Below are positions 25,785-34,175 of a stretch of DNA of 60,272 nt, one piece after another; the first letter of the stretch is position 1; each line of letters opens with the position of its first letter. Origin of the DNA: Bacteroidaceae bacterium (GTDB lineage Bacteria > Bacteroidota > Bacteroidia > Bacteroidales > Bacteroidaceae); assembly GCA_024684455.1 (NCBI GenBank), contig JAIKWU010000085.1:1-60272 (forward strand). The letters run 5' to 3'. The translations under genes and the position numbers were made by a program. The notes beneath the pieces were generated by a model. That model worked only from the letters and a program-made list of their open reading frames with translations, did no database searches and had not been told where the DNA came from.

Positions 25785-26726
25785 CCTGAGAGGCAAGGGG
25801 GCGGGTCTTTCCACTTCTCCTTCATGACCTACAACTGTGAGAATGCCTTCGACACCATTCCTGCACAGGACCATGATGATACGGAGTTTCTGCCCGACGG
25901 GATGCAGCACTGGACTCGCTGGCGTTTCAGTCAGAAGATGAACCGCATCGCGCAGGTGGTGCTGGCTGCCGACACCCTCCATCCGCTCGACCTGATGGTG
26001 CTGCAGGAAGTGGAGAGCGACACGGTGATGGAGTGGCTGCTGCACCGCACGCCGCTGGCCTCGGTGGGGTATGAATATGTGATGACTGCGTCGCGTGACC
26101 CTCGCGGCATCAACGTCGCACTCGTCTATCAGCCGTTCACCTTCCGGCTCATTGCGACAGAATGCATCGGGCTCTCCGACACCTTTTTACAAGAACACGA
26201 CTTGCTGCCTACGCGCGACATACTGCATGTTTGCGGACGATGTGCCTCAGGCGACACGCTGGACATCTTTGCCGTCCACTTGCCATCACGACTCGGGGGT
26301 AGGGAAGGGCAACTGAAGCGTCGTGGACTGCAACGGCTGCTTTTTGACAGCGTTGACTCGATTCTGACAGCACGCCCTTCGGCAAATGTCATCGTGGCTG
26401 GCGACTTCAACGAATCTCCTTCGAAAAAGACAGCACGTCGCTTTCCGTCGCTGCGTAACCTGATGCTCGGACGCAAGGGCGGTTCGTACAAATTTCACGG
26501 ACACTGGGAATGGATTGACCAGGTGTGGGTGTCGAAATCCCTCTGCGATGGACCTGCACATCTGTCCGTTTCTACCGATAATGTTCGTGCACTGGCACTA
26601 CCTTTTTTGCTTGAGCGCGACGAAGCGTATGGCGGAGTGAAGCCTTTTCGCACGTTCTACGGTCCTGCCTATCATCGGGGCTACAGCGACCATCTGCCTG
26701 TCGTGCTCACCTTCCGTCAACGATAG
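25701..26726 (+). CDS. secreted endonuclease/exonuclease/phosphatase-fold protein
   Basis: The 341-residue product starts at GTG 25701 inside a hairpin repeat. It has a hydrophobic segment (residues 4-17), then about 20 residues (PLPHREGPGESPERQGGGS) encoded by the repeat, then an EEP fold. Seen catalytic motifs are MTYNCENAFD, VLQEVESD, GINVALVY, AVHLPSRLGG, VAGDFNESP and SDHLPVVL, with all expected metal and His/Asp residues. Family members cut nucleic acids or phosphoesters; the substrate here is unknown. The hydrophobic start suggests export. An internal start near Met41 (MTYNCEN) would give a leaderless cytoplasmic form. Confidence 0.83.
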   Translation: MKNEVVLLLIILFILYAPLPHREGPGESPERQGGGSFHFSFMTYNCENAFDTIPAQDHDDTEFLPDGMQHWTRWRFSQKMNRIAQVVLAADTLHPLDLMVLQEVESDTVMEWLLHRTPLASVGYEYVMTASRDPRGINVALVYQPFTFRLIATECIGLSDTFLQEHDLLPTRDILHVCGRCASGDTLDIFAVHLPSRLGGREGQLKRRGLQRLLFDSVDSILTARPSANVIVAGDFNESPSKKTARRFPSLRNLMLGRKGGSYKFHGHWEWIDQVWVSKSLCDGPAHLSVSTDNVRALALPFLLERDEAYGGVKPFRTFYGPAYHRGYSDHLPVVLTFRQR

Positions 26727-26753
26727 CCGTTGCCTTTCTCAGTCATCTGCAAC

Positions 26754-26789
26754 AAAAAACCTCCCGACCCGCAGGTCAGGAGGTTTTTC
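26754..26789. terminator. bidirectional terminator between EEP gene and DUF4295 gene
   Basis: AAAAACCTCC-C-GACC pairs with GGTC-A-GGAGGTTTTT around a 4-base loop, with A-run and T-run on the two sides. It separates converging genes. Confidence 0.88.
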
Positions 26790-26815
26790 ATATAGGTTGT
26801 TGTTGTCTATGCGCT

Positions 26816-26968
26816 TTACTTTTTCAGATAGTCCTTTACTTCATCGGCAGGAACCATCTTCTCATCGAATGCGTATGCACCGGTCTTCTGCGACTTGAAC
26901 ATGCGGATTACCTTGGTGAAGGCGCGGCTGTTCTTGTCCTGAAGGGTTGCGACTGTTTTCTTTGCCAT
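26816..26968 (-). CDS. DUF4295 small basic protein
   Basis: The 50-residue product (MAKKTVATLQDKNSRAFTKV...) is a small Lys-rich protein. I know it as DUF4295, found next to rpmG and rpmB in Bacteroidales. Position and basic charge suggest a ribosome-linked role, which is an inference. It lies 13 bp after rpmG on the same strand. Confidence 0.88.
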   Translation of the reverse strand: MAKKTVATLQDKNSRAFTKVIRMFKSQKTGAYAFDEKMVPADEVKDYLKK

Positions 26969-26981
26969 AGTCTATTCTGAA

Positions 26982-27170
26982 TTACTTAATTTCCTTGTGC
27001 ACAGTCATGCGCTTGAGGATGGGGTTATACTTCTTCAACTCCATGCGGTCAGGAGTGTTCTTGCGGTTTTTGGTGGTGATGTAACGCGATGTGCCAGGGA
27101 GTCCGCTTTCCTTCATTTCGGTGCATTCAAGGATGACCTGCACACGGTTACCTTTCGCTTTCTTAGCCAT
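26982..27170 (-). CDS. rpmG: 50S ribosomal protein L33
   Basis: The 62-residue product ([20 protein letters not shown], then [20 protein letters not shown]) is L33. It lacks the paired CxxC zinc knuckles, so it is the zinc-free form, like the type B L31 elsewhere in the window. It lies between rpmB and the DUF4295 gene in one small operon. Confidence 0.96.
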   Translation of the reverse strand: MAKKAKGNRVQVILECTEMKESGLPGTSRYITTKNRKNTPDRMELKKYNPILKRMTVHKEIK

Positions 27171-27197
27171 ATCTAAACGAAAATTTTTACTTTGTGA

Positions 27198-27458
27198 TTA
27201 ACCAATTACTTCGATGTCCTCCCACTTCAGGTTTCCCTTGGTGACAGCCTGCTTGAGGGCTGCGTCGAGACCGATGCGGTTGATGATGCGGAGTCCGTGT
27301 GCACTGACATTGAGTACAATCCAGCAGTCCTCCTCAGCATAGTAGAACTTCTTTGTGAACAAATTGACGTCGAACGTGCGCTTGGTACGGCGCAGTGAGT
27401 GGGAAACGTTGTTTCCGATCATCGACCTCTTACCTGTGATTTGACAAGTTTTTGACAT
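27198..27458 (-). CDS. rpmB: 50S ribosomal protein L28
   Basis: The 86-residue product ([20 protein letters not shown], then [18 protein letters not shown]) is L28. Only one Cys remains near the N-terminus, so no zinc site is expected. It is first of rpmB-rpmG-DUF4295 and sits downstream of rpmA. Confidence 0.96.
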   Translation of the reverse strand: MSKTCQITGKRSMIGNNVSHSLRRTKRTFDVNLFTKKFYYAEEDCWIVLNVSAHGLRIINRIGLDAALKQAVTKGNLKWEDIEVIG

Positions 27459-27468
27459 ATCTTCGATG

Positions 27469-27503
27469 TGCGTTTACAGGCGTTGGCTGTCCTGTAATGC
27501 GCG
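27469..27503 (-). promoter_or_regulatory. inverted repeat between rpmA and rpmB
   Basis: TGCGTTTACAGG (27469-27480) and CCTGTAATGCGCG (27491-27503) can pair around a 10-base loop in the rpmB leader. There is no T-run, so an r-protein leader structure or RNA processing site is more likely than a terminator. Confidence 0.4.
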
Positions 27504-27547
27504 TTCTTTAATCTTGTTTCTTACTTACTGTATTAATACTCTCTCAA

Positions 27548-27805
27548 TTACTCTGCGGGAACTACGCTGACAGTGCTGCGGTCCATACGTCCTTTCTTGA
27601 ATGTAACGACGCCGTCAACCAGTGCGTAGAGCGTATGATCACGACCCATGCCGACATTCTTGCCTGCATAGTGCTGTGTACCACGCTGGCGGATGATGAT
27701 GTTGCCAGCCTTTGCAAATTGACCTCCGAAGAGTTTCACGCCAAGTCGCTTGCTGTGCGACTCGCGACCGTTCTTTGAACTACCTACACCTTTCTTATGT
27801 GCCAT
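27548..27805 (-). CDS. rpmA: 50S ribosomal protein L27
   Basis: The 85-residue product ([40 protein letters not shown]) is L27, whose N-terminus reaches the peptidyl-transferase centre. No cleavable N-terminal extension of the Firmicutes type is present. It follows rplU by 23 bp. Confidence 0.97.
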   Translation of the reverse strand: MAHKKGVGSSKNGRESHSKRLGVKLFGGQFAKAGNIIIRQRGTQHYAGKNVGMGRDHTLYALVDGVVTFKKGRMDRSTVSVVPAE

Positions 27806-27828
27806 AATTCTTTCTTGTTTTTAGTAGG

Positions 27829-28146
27829 TTAAGCAATAACTTGTTTGATTGTCAGTTCTGTGAACTGCTGGCGGTGTCCGTTGAACTTGCGGTAGCCCTT
27901 GCGGCGACGCTTGTGGAACACAAAGACCTTGTCACCCTTCACGAGTGGCGTCTTCACTTCGCAAACTACTTTCGCGCCTTCTACTGTAGGCGTTCCTACT
28001 GTCACAGAACCGTCGTTGTCAACCAACAAGACGTTCTCAAACTCAACAGTTGCCTGTGCGTCCACGTCCTTGATGTGGTGTACGAACAGACGCTTGCCTT
28101 CTTCGGCCTTGAACTGTTGCCCGTTAATTTCTACAATAACGTACAT
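27829..28146 (-). CDS. rplU: 50S ribosomal protein L21
   Basis: From the ATG at 28146 the product is 105 residues ([20 protein letters not shown] ending in [11 protein letters not shown]), which is L21. The longer frame to 28254 would overlap the promoter at 28244-28275, so the shorter start is correct. The leader has a small hairpin (GGCTA-TCTCG-TAGCC at 28195-28209) of unknown role. Confidence 0.96.
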   Translation of the reverse strand: MYVIVEINGQQFKAEEGKRLFVHHIKDVDAQATVEFENVLLVDNDGSVTVGTPTVEGAKVVCEVKTPLVKGDKVFVFHKRRRKGYRKFNGHRQQFTELTIKQVIA

Positions 28147-28243
28147 TTTTTTGTTTAATAATTTTGTTAAAAACGGTTTTCGTCCGCGAGGCGAGGCTAT
28201 CTCGTAGCCCACTTTTCCGAGCCCCAACGGCACAAAGCGACTG

Positions 28244-28275
28244 CAAAGGTACAACTTTTTTCCAAACTGACCAAA
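28244..28275 (-). promoter_or_regulatory. promoter of rplU-rpmA
   Basis: On the minus strand -33 TTTG (28272-28275) and -7 TACCTTTG (28244-28251) are 20 bp apart. The leader to rplU is about 90 bases. Confidence 0.8.
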
Positions 28276-28373
28276 CTCTTCTTCAAAAAAAACTGAAAAT
28301 CAAAGAAAAAGTTCCCGTGTGTGTCCCGATTCCGTGATTTTATCGTATCTTCGCGGTTACAAATATCAGAACG

Positions 28374-29105
28374 ATGCTTAATCAAGACTATCTTACCGAT
28401 GTACGAGTGATTGCCTTCGATGCCGATGATACGTTGTGGGATTGCCAGACCTATTTCGACCATGTGACCGAGCAGATGTGCGACCTTTTGTGTCCGTGGG
28501 CCGACCACGACACCTGTTGGCAGGAACTGCTCAGGACAGAGTCGAAGAACCTGCCGCTCACGGGTTATGGCTGTAAGGCCTACATCCTGTCGGTCATCGA
28601 GACGGCGATTCGCGTGAGCCATGCAGAGATTGGCGCGAGTGCCGTCAACGATTTGATTCAGAGTTGTTACGGCCTGCTCAACCTTCCTGCCGACCCACTG
28701 CCAGAGGTGGAGCAGACGTTGAAGACGTTGCGACGACGCATTGACGACGAACGTCTGCCGCTGCGCATGGCAGTCTTCACCAAAGGCGACCTGCTCAATC
28801 AGCGGCACAAACTCGAACGCTCTGGCCTGGCACCCTTGTTCGACTGGGTGGAAATCACAGCCGACAAGCAGACAGCCGACTTCCAGCGTCTGTGTGAACG
28901 TCTGGACATCCGTCCCGAACACTTGCTCATGGTCGGCAATTCGTTCAAGAGCGACATCGCTCCTGCGCTGGCCGTCGGTGCTGCCAGTCTCTACATCCCC
29001 TTCCATGCCGAGTGGGAGATGGAACAGGTCGAGACCTTCGACCATCCCCGATGCCGTCGGCTGACACACTTTGGCGAGGTGCTCGACTGTCTATTCCCCC
29101 AATGA
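28374..29105 (+). CDS. HAD-superfamily hydrolase
   Basis: The 243-residue protein has HAD motifs in order: I, AFDADDTLWD (nucleophile Asp16); II, VFTKGD; III, a Lys near HKLERSG; IV, MVGNSFKSDIAPA. An alpha-helical cap lies between motifs I and II. It is probably a phosphatase of small metabolites; the substrate is not evident. A -7-like TATCTTCG lies at 28346-28353. One base separates its stop from the GH92 start. Confidence 0.85.
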   Translation: MLNQDYLTDVRVIAFDADDTLWDCQTYFDHVTEQMCDLLCPWADHDTCWQELLRTESKNLPLTGYGCKAYILSVIETAIRVSHAEIGASAVNDLIQSCYGLLNLPADPLPEVEQTLKTLRRRIDDERLPLRMAVFTKGDLLNQRHKLERSGLAPLFDWVEITADKQTADFQRLCERLDIRPEHLLMVGNSFKSDIAPALAVGAASLYIPFHAEWEMEQVETFDHPRCRRLTHFGEVLDCLFPQ

Positions 29106-29106
29106 C

Positions 29107-31242
29107 ATGAAACTTCGACGTCTGCTCCTCTTCTTTGCATGGGTGCCTATGACCCTGTGCGCCCAGCGCACTCCAGTCGACTATGTGAACACACGGGTCG
29201 GTACGGCCCATTCCGAGGCACCCTCAGCCACCGTCTATGGCCGAGGCACCGAAGTCTTGGGCCAGACTCTGCCCGCCGTCCTGGAACCCAACGGGCAGAC
29301 CTTGTGGACACCCCAGACACGGGCCACCGAGCGTAAGTGCATCGCCCCTTACTACCACGCCGACTCCCTGTTCATGGGCATTCGTGCCAGCCATTGGATT
29401 GTCGGCGGATGTATGCAGGACTACGGTTCGGCCACCATTGCGATGTCGATGGACACGCCCTCTGCCGCCACCCGCTTCAGCCATCAGGACGAAATCACCA
29501 CACCTTATTATTATAAAGTCACGTTGCCCGACGAGCACCTGACCACCGAACTCACAGCGTGGAGCCACAGCGCCCAGTTGCGCTACGTGTTCTCCGCCTC
29601 GGGCACAGCCTGTCTGCGCATCGTCGTCAATAGCGACCTGCAGGAGGGTAGTGTGGTCTATGACGAGGCCACCCGTACCGTCCGATGTGAAAACCCCGTC
29701 CGTCGGCTCTACCAGGGACGAGGTCAGCGTGCAGGGTTCAGTGGCTGGCTCTATGTCGAACTGCCCGAACTGCTCAACCTGCAGCCCCAGTCCGTGTCGC
29801 CCGACGCCACCCAGCCGTCGCAGGCACTCTGCCTCACCTTCTCCGTCCAGGCTGGCGACACCGTACTCCTGCGGGCAGCCACTTCCTTTACCAGCAGCGA
29901 AGCGGCACGTCTCAACTTGTGGTCCGAACAGTACCGGCTGACTTTCGACCGTCATGTCCGTCAACTCCGTGACACGTGGAACCGTCGGCTCTCCGTCGTC
30001 GAGGTTGAAAGTACCGACACACTCGCCCTGCGCAAATTCTACACAGCCCTCTACCACACCGCCTTCCTGCCCCGAGTGATGAGCGACAGCGACCGCGCCA
30101 ACTACTACACCGATTTCAGCATGTGGGACACCTATCGGGCCCTCCATCCCCTGCTCACCCTGCTCCATCCCACGCTCAACGGACGTATGATGCAGTCGCT
30201 CGTCCGCTTTGCCGAGCGAGGCGGCTGGCTGCCCACCTTCCCCTGCTGGGATTCCTACACCTCAGGCATGATAGGCGACCATTGCACGGCAGCCCTCTGC
30301 GACGCATGGGTCAAGGGCATCCGTTCGTTCGACATCGACCGCGCCTACCATTTCATGCGTCAGAACGCCTTCCAGTCACCCCGTCGCGCCGCCGACTACA
30401 AAGACGGCAAGGGACGTCGCGCCCTGCAGTCCTATCTTCGCTACGGCTACATACCCCTCGAGGACGAAGTCGCCGAAGCCTATCACCCCGCCGAACAGAC
30501 CTCGCGCACGCTCGAATACGCCTACGACGATTTCTGCCTCGCCCAGGTCGCACGTCTGCTGGGCCACAAGAAAGATGCCGATGTGCTGACACAGCGTTCG
30601 CACAATTGGCAGCATGTGTTCGACCCCCGCACAGGCTATGTCAACGGACGCCATGCCGACGGCCGCTTTGCCGACCCTGTCAGTCCCTTTGAGCTGCAGC
30701 CCTTCATCACCGAGGGAGCACCCTGCCACTACACGTTCTATGTGCCGCACGAAGTCGAAGCATTGATGTCCGCGATGGGAGGCAAGGAACGTTTCCTCGA
30801 AAAACTCGACACACTGTTTGCCGGTCGTTACTACTGGCATGGCAACGAACCCTGTCATCAGATACCCTACCTCTATGCGCTGGCAGGCCGGCTGGACCGT
30901 ACGCAAGCCGTCGTCCGACGTCTGATGGCCGAGGAATACCGTGACACGCCAGGCGGACTCTCGGGCAACGACGATGCCGGTCAGATGTCAGCGTGGTACG
31001 TCTTCAGTGCCCTCGGCTTCTATCCCGTCTGTCCCGGCACACCCTATTATGTGCTCGGCATCCCAGCCTTTCCCCGTGTCACCCTGCATCTGGAAAGCCA
31101 CCGTGACTTCACCATACTTCGTGACACACCCGACGGCGCACCCTGCACAGCCGTCTATCTCAATGGCCAGCGTCTCGACGCACCCCTCATCTCCCACGAC
31201 GACATCATGCAGGGCGGTACGCTCCGTTTCGCAGCAGAATAA
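29107..31242 (+). CDS. GH92-family alpha-mannosidase
   Basis: From the ATG at 29107 the product is 711 residues with a signal peptide (MKLRRLLLFFAWVPMTLCA). It has the GH92 layout: an N-terminal beta-sandwich (VNTRVGTAHSE) and a C-terminal (alpha/alpha)6 barrel. Motifs include FSMWDTYRALHPLL, WLPTFPCWDSYTSGMIGDH, HGNEPCHQIPYLYA and GGLSGNDDAGQMSAWYVFSA. GH92 enzymes are calcium-dependent exo-alpha-mannosidases trimming N-glycan or yeast mannan; linkage specificity is not readable here. No SusC/SusD pair is nearby, so it is not in an obvious polysaccharide locus. Confidence 0.93.
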   Translation: MKLRRLLLFFAWVPMTLCAQRTPVDYVNTRVGTAHSEAPSATVYGRGTEVLGQTLPAVLEPNGQTLWTPQTRATERKCIAPYYHADSLFMGIRASHWIVGGCMQDYGSATIAMSMDTPSAATRFSHQDEITTPYYYKVTLPDEHLTTELTAWSHSAQLRYVFSASGTACLRIVVNSDLQEGSVVYDEATRTVRCENPVRRLYQGRGQRAGFSGWLYVELPELLNLQPQSVSPDATQPSQALCLTFSVQAGDTVLLRAATSFTSSEAARLNLWSEQYRLTFDRHVRQLRDTWNRRLSVVEVESTDTLALRKFYTALYHTAFLPRVMSDSDRANYYTDFSMWDTYRALHPLLTLLHPTLNGRMMQSLVRFAERGGWLPTFPCWDSYTSGMIGDHCTAALCDAWVKGIRSFDIDRAYHFMRQNAFQSPRRAADYKDGKGRRALQSYLRYGYIPLEDEVAEAYHPAEQTSRTLEYAYDDFCLAQVARLLGHKKDADVLTQRSHNWQHVFDPRTGYVNGRHADGRFADPVSPFELQPFITEGAPCHYTFYVPHEVEALMSAMGGKERFLEKLDTLFAGRYYWHGNEPCHQIPYLYALAGRLDRTQAVVRRLMAEEYRDTPGGLSGNDDAGQMSAWYVFSALGFYPVCPGTPYYVLGIPAFPRVTLHLESHRDFTILRDTPDGAPCTAVYLNGQRLDAPLISHDDIMQGGTLRFAAE

Positions 31243-31262
31243 AACTCCGTTTATTTTCACTT

Positions 31263-31343
31263 CCAAGTGCTTGGCGTGAAAATTCCAAGTGCTTGGCGTA
31301 ATCACTCCAAGTGCTTAGCGTTATTTTTCCAAGCACTTAGCGT
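31263..31343. repeat. 22-bp-phased tetrad array, family 1, copy 3
   Basis: Sites start at 31263, 31285, 31307 and 31329: CCAAGTGCTTGGCGT twice, CCAAGTGCTTAGCGT, CCAAGCACTTAGCGT. Spacers are gaaaatt, aatcact, tattttt. It lies between converging GH92 and TPR genes and touches the TPR stop codon by one base. Confidence 0.95.
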
Positions 31344-33022
31344 TACTTTTTCGGTGTGTTGTGTTTGATGATGCTGTACGCCTCGTAGATGCCGAGTTCG
31401 CCTGCCATGCTGAGGTCGGGTATGGCATCGGCGGACCGACCGTTCTGAATGAGGATGATGCCTCGGTTGAAGAAGGCTTGTGAAAAGCGAGGACGCAGAC
31501 GGATGGCATCGGTCAGGTCGTCGATGGCTGCCTGGATTTTGCGTGTTTTCATCAAGGCGTAGGCGCGGTTGTAATAGGCTTCGGCAAAGTTGGGCGCATG
31601 GTCGATGGCTACGGTCAGCACGGCGATGGCGGGTTCGTACTCCTCGACCAAGAGGTGTTCGAGCCCCTGGGTGAAGGCGGCACGGGCGGTGTCGCTGGGA
31701 ACAATGACCAGTTGGTAGTCGGGCACGGAGAGTGGCGGCAGCAGGCGCAGTTCGGTATCGCGGTTCTGAATCTTTCCGCGGTATTCGCTCTCATACTGTT
31801 TTTCTTCTTCATCATCGACGACGAGTTTCTGGTATTCGTCGAGATTGACTTCCGACTTTTTACGGGTCGTTGCCGTGCGGCTCGCCTTGGAGGCATAGCC
31901 GTAGCGGTGGGCTACTTGCTCACGGATGATGTGTTCTTCGTCGCGCTGTGCTCCACGGATGTCGCCTATCTGCCGACGTGCCTGGGCCCGACGCTGGTAG
32001 CCTTGCAGGAAGTTGGGATAAATCTTGATGAGGGCGGTATAGTCGCGGATGGCACCACGATAGTCGCCTGTCTCCATAAGCAGTTCGGCACGGTTGTAGA
32101 GTGCCATCACGTCGTCGGGATCGATGCGGAGGATGAAGTCGAAGTCTTCGATGGCTGCGTTGTCCTCACCGACCTGGGCGCGCAGCAGACCTCGGTTGTA
32201 GTGGCCGACAAAGTTGGTCGGGTCGAGGTCGATGGCGAAGTCGTAGTCGGCCATCGCGCCGCGCAGGTTCGTCTGATGGTAGCGGGCCAGCGCACGCTGC
32301 ACGTGGTTCTGAACATTGCGGGGTTGCAGACGGATGGCCTCGGTCAGCAGGGTGTCGGCATCGGTCCACTGCTGGCGATGCATGAGCAGCGACGACTTCA
32401 TCGACAAGGAGGGCACATGGTAGCGGTCGGCAATGAGGGCACTATCGACCCACGCTTCGGCACTGACGGTGTCCTGCTGGGCCAGCCGTATCTGCGACTT
32501 CATGGCGTAGCCGTCGGCATGGCGCGGCCATTTGTGGATGAGTACCGAGGCGATGCTGTCGGCACGTTGTAGGCTGTCGAGTTCGATGTTGCAGAGCACC
32601 CAGTTGTGCCATGCGGCCTTGTTCTGCGGTTGCACCTCGGTGGCAACGGCATAGTCGGCAGCCGCTTCAGCAAATTTGTTGAGGTTGATGCGCGAAAGTC
32701 CGCGAACTTCATACGTGTTGGGATAATAGGGATTGATGCGGATGGCCTGCGAGCAGTCGCGCTCGGCACCTGTATAGTCCTCGAGGTAGAATTTCGCCAA
32801 GGCGCGATAGAAGTAGGGCTCGTGGAGGTAGGGCTTGGCGGCAATGACTTGGTTGAAATACTGAATCGACAGGGCGTAGTCGTCGAAATAGAGCGCATTA
32901 CGCCCAATGTCCATCATGCGCTCCGTATTGATTTGGGCATAGAGCAGACCCACCCCCCATCCCCTCCCTTGCAGGGAGGGGAGCAGAATGAAGATAATCA
33001 ATAGTGCTAAGCCCCTTTTCAT
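31343..33022 (-). CDS. secreted TPR-repeat protein
   Basis: The 559-residue protein has a hydrophobic N-terminus (MKRGLALLIIFIL) followed by PSLQGRGWGVGLLYA, which is encoded by the GC-rich hairpin repeat, and a cleavage-like YAQ. The rest is a chain of about ten tetratricopeptide repeats of 34 residues (for example PYFYRALAKFYLEDYTGAER, FNRGIILIQNGRSADAI), broken around residues 340-440 by a charged segment. TPR arrays bind proteins; the partner is unknown and the location is probably the periplasm. The unusual signal region shows a repeat inserted into a coding start yet kept in frame. Confidence 0.85.
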   Translation of the reverse strand: MKRGLALLIIFILLPSLQGRGWGVGLLYAQINTERMMDIGRNALYFDDYALSIQYFNQVIAAKPYLHEPYFYRALAKFYLEDYTGAERDCSQAIRINPYYPNTYEVRGLSRINLNKFAEAAADYAVATEVQPQNKAAWHNWVLCNIELDSLQRADSIASVLIHKWPRHADGYAMKSQIRLAQQDTVSAEAWVDSALIADRYHVPSLSMKSSLLMHRQQWTDADTLLTEAIRLQPRNVQNHVQRALARYHQTNLRGAMADYDFAIDLDPTNFVGHYNRGLLRAQVGEDNAAIEDFDFILRIDPDDVMALYNRAELLMETGDYRGAIRDYTALIKIYPNFLQGYQRRAQARRQIGDIRGAQRDEEHIIREQVAHRYGYASKASRTATTRKKSEVNLDEYQKLVVDDEEEKQYESEYRGKIQNRDTELRLLPPLSVPDYQLVIVPSDTARAAFTQGLEHLLVEEYEPAIAVLTVAIDHAPNFAEAYYNRAYALMKTRKIQAAIDDLTDAIRLRPRFSQAFFNRGIILIQNGRSADAIPDLSMAGELGIYEAYSIIKHNTPKK

Positions 33023-33084
33023 AGATGCTTATTTGTATTTACTCTCCTCCCTACAAGGGAGGGGCAAGGGGTGGGTCTTTACCT
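32946..33084. repeat. paired GC-rich hairpin element, copy 2
   Basis: Left arm about 32946-32983 (GACCCACCCC then CCCTCCC-TTGCA-GGGAGGG) and right arm about 33043-33084 (CCTCCC-TACAA-GGGAGGG then GGGTGGGTCTTTA) are inverted relatives. They bracket the start codon of the TPR gene at 33022. The right arm ends at the def stop. Confidence 0.9.
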
Positions 33085-33633
33085 ATTCGCTTTCACTTTG
33101 TAGGAGCAGGAGAAGTTGCCTTTCGACATGTTGAGCAACTTCTTCTTTATCATCTGCTTGCGCAGGCCGCTGATGTGGTCGACGAACATACGGCCTTCGA
33201 GGTGGTCGAACTCATGCTGGATGACGCGGGCGACGAAGCCATCGACCCACTCGTCGTGTGGCTGAAGGTCGCGGTCGAGATACTGGATGCGCACCTTGCG
33301 TGGACGACGTACCTTCTCATGGATGCCTGGGAGCGAGAGGCAGCCTTCTTCGTAGTCGTCGGTGTCTTCGCTCTCTTCGATGATGTGGCCGTTGATATAA
33401 GTACGGAGGAAGCCCTTGAATTGGGGCTCATCTTCGCTGATGCAGTCGAGGTCAACCACCACGACACGGATGGGCAGACCCACCTGTGGTGCTGCCAGTC
33501 CGACGCCTTCGGCATTCTTCAGCGTCTCAAACATGTTGTTGATGAGGTCTTGCAGACCTTCATAATCAGACGGGATGTCTTCGGCCACCTTGCGCAGCAC
33601 GGGCTGACCGAATATGTACATTGGTAATATCAT
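33079..33633 (-). CDS. def: peptide deformylase
   Basis: The 184-residue metalloenzyme removes the formyl group from new proteins. All three motifs are present: GVGLAAPQVG, EGCLSLPG (Cys metal ligand) and QHEFDHLEG (two His and the catalytic Glu). The start overlaps the ruvX stop by four bases. Its own stop lies in the right arm of the GC-rich hairpin repeat. Confidence 0.97.
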   Translation of the reverse strand: MILPMYIFGQPVLRKVAEDIPSDYEGLQDLINNMFETLKNAEGVGLAAPQVGLPIRVVVVDLDCISEDEPQFKGFLRTYINGHIIEESEDTDDYEEGCLSLPGIHEKVRRPRKVRIQYLDRDLQPHDEWVDGFVARVIQHEFDHLEGRMFVDHISGLRKQMIKKKLLNMSKGNFSCSYKVKANR

Positions 33634-34052
33634 AAGCGTTTTGATTCCATATAGTCTTCCAAGATGATGCAGGCGGCAATTTTATCGACAAGGGCCTTGT
33701 CGCGGCGTGCTTTCTGGCCGATGCCGCTGTCGAGCATGGCTTGATGTGCCAGCACGGACGTGAATCGCTCATCGTACATGTCGATGGGCAGGGTGGGGTA
33801 GAGTTTGCGTAAGCGGTTGACAAAGGGCTCCACGCGCTTCATGTTTTCAGACGGCTCTCCGTTGGGCTGTTTGGGTAACCCTACGATGATGCGCTCCACG
33901 TCCTCTTTGGCCATATAGTCCGCCAGAAAGTCGAACAGCGTCTTCGTCTCCACCGTCGTCAGGGCGCCCGCAATCAGTTGCAGCGGGTCGCTGACAGCGA
34001 TGCCTGTCCGTTTTTTTCCATAGTCAATAGCCAAGAGTCGCCCCATCGTCAA
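33630..34052 (-). CDS. ruvX: RuvX/YqgF-type Holliday-junction resolvase-like protein
   Basis: The 140-residue protein has the RNase H-like fold signatures LAIDYGKKRTGIAVSD, IIVGLPKQPNGEPSE, DERFTSVLA and DKIAACIILEDYM. In E. coli YqgF acts in pre-16S rRNA maturation; resolvase activity is inferred from fold. The start may be Met3 (34046) rather than 34052. It is coupled to def. A -7-like TAACTTCG lies about 12 bp upstream. Confidence 0.93.
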   Translation of the reverse strand: MTMGRLLAIDYGKKRTGIAVSDPLQLIAGALTTVETKTLFDFLADYMAKEDVERIIVGLPKQPNGEPSENMKRVEPFVNRLRKLYPTLPIDMYDERFTSVLAHQAMLDSGIGQKARRDKALVDKIAACIILEDYMESKRL

Positions 34053-34175
34053 TTCTTTATCAGGCTGCGAAGTTACGAAGAATCAGCCAAATAGCGAAAT
34101 TCTATCAAGAAAAAAGCGAACGACGGCTGTCATTCGCTCTGACTATGATGGAAAAAACACTGCTTGAAGGACAAC

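Noticed and set aside
28154-28254. N-terminal extension of L21 up to 28254
   Set aside because: The extension overlaps the -7 box and leader; the 105-residue form has the standard L21 length and start.
31263-31343. Tetrad arrays as transcription terminators between convergent genes
   Set aside because: The same arrays also lie in divergent gaps (46686) and within a leader (23990), have no T-runs, and pepD has its own separate hairpin terminator.
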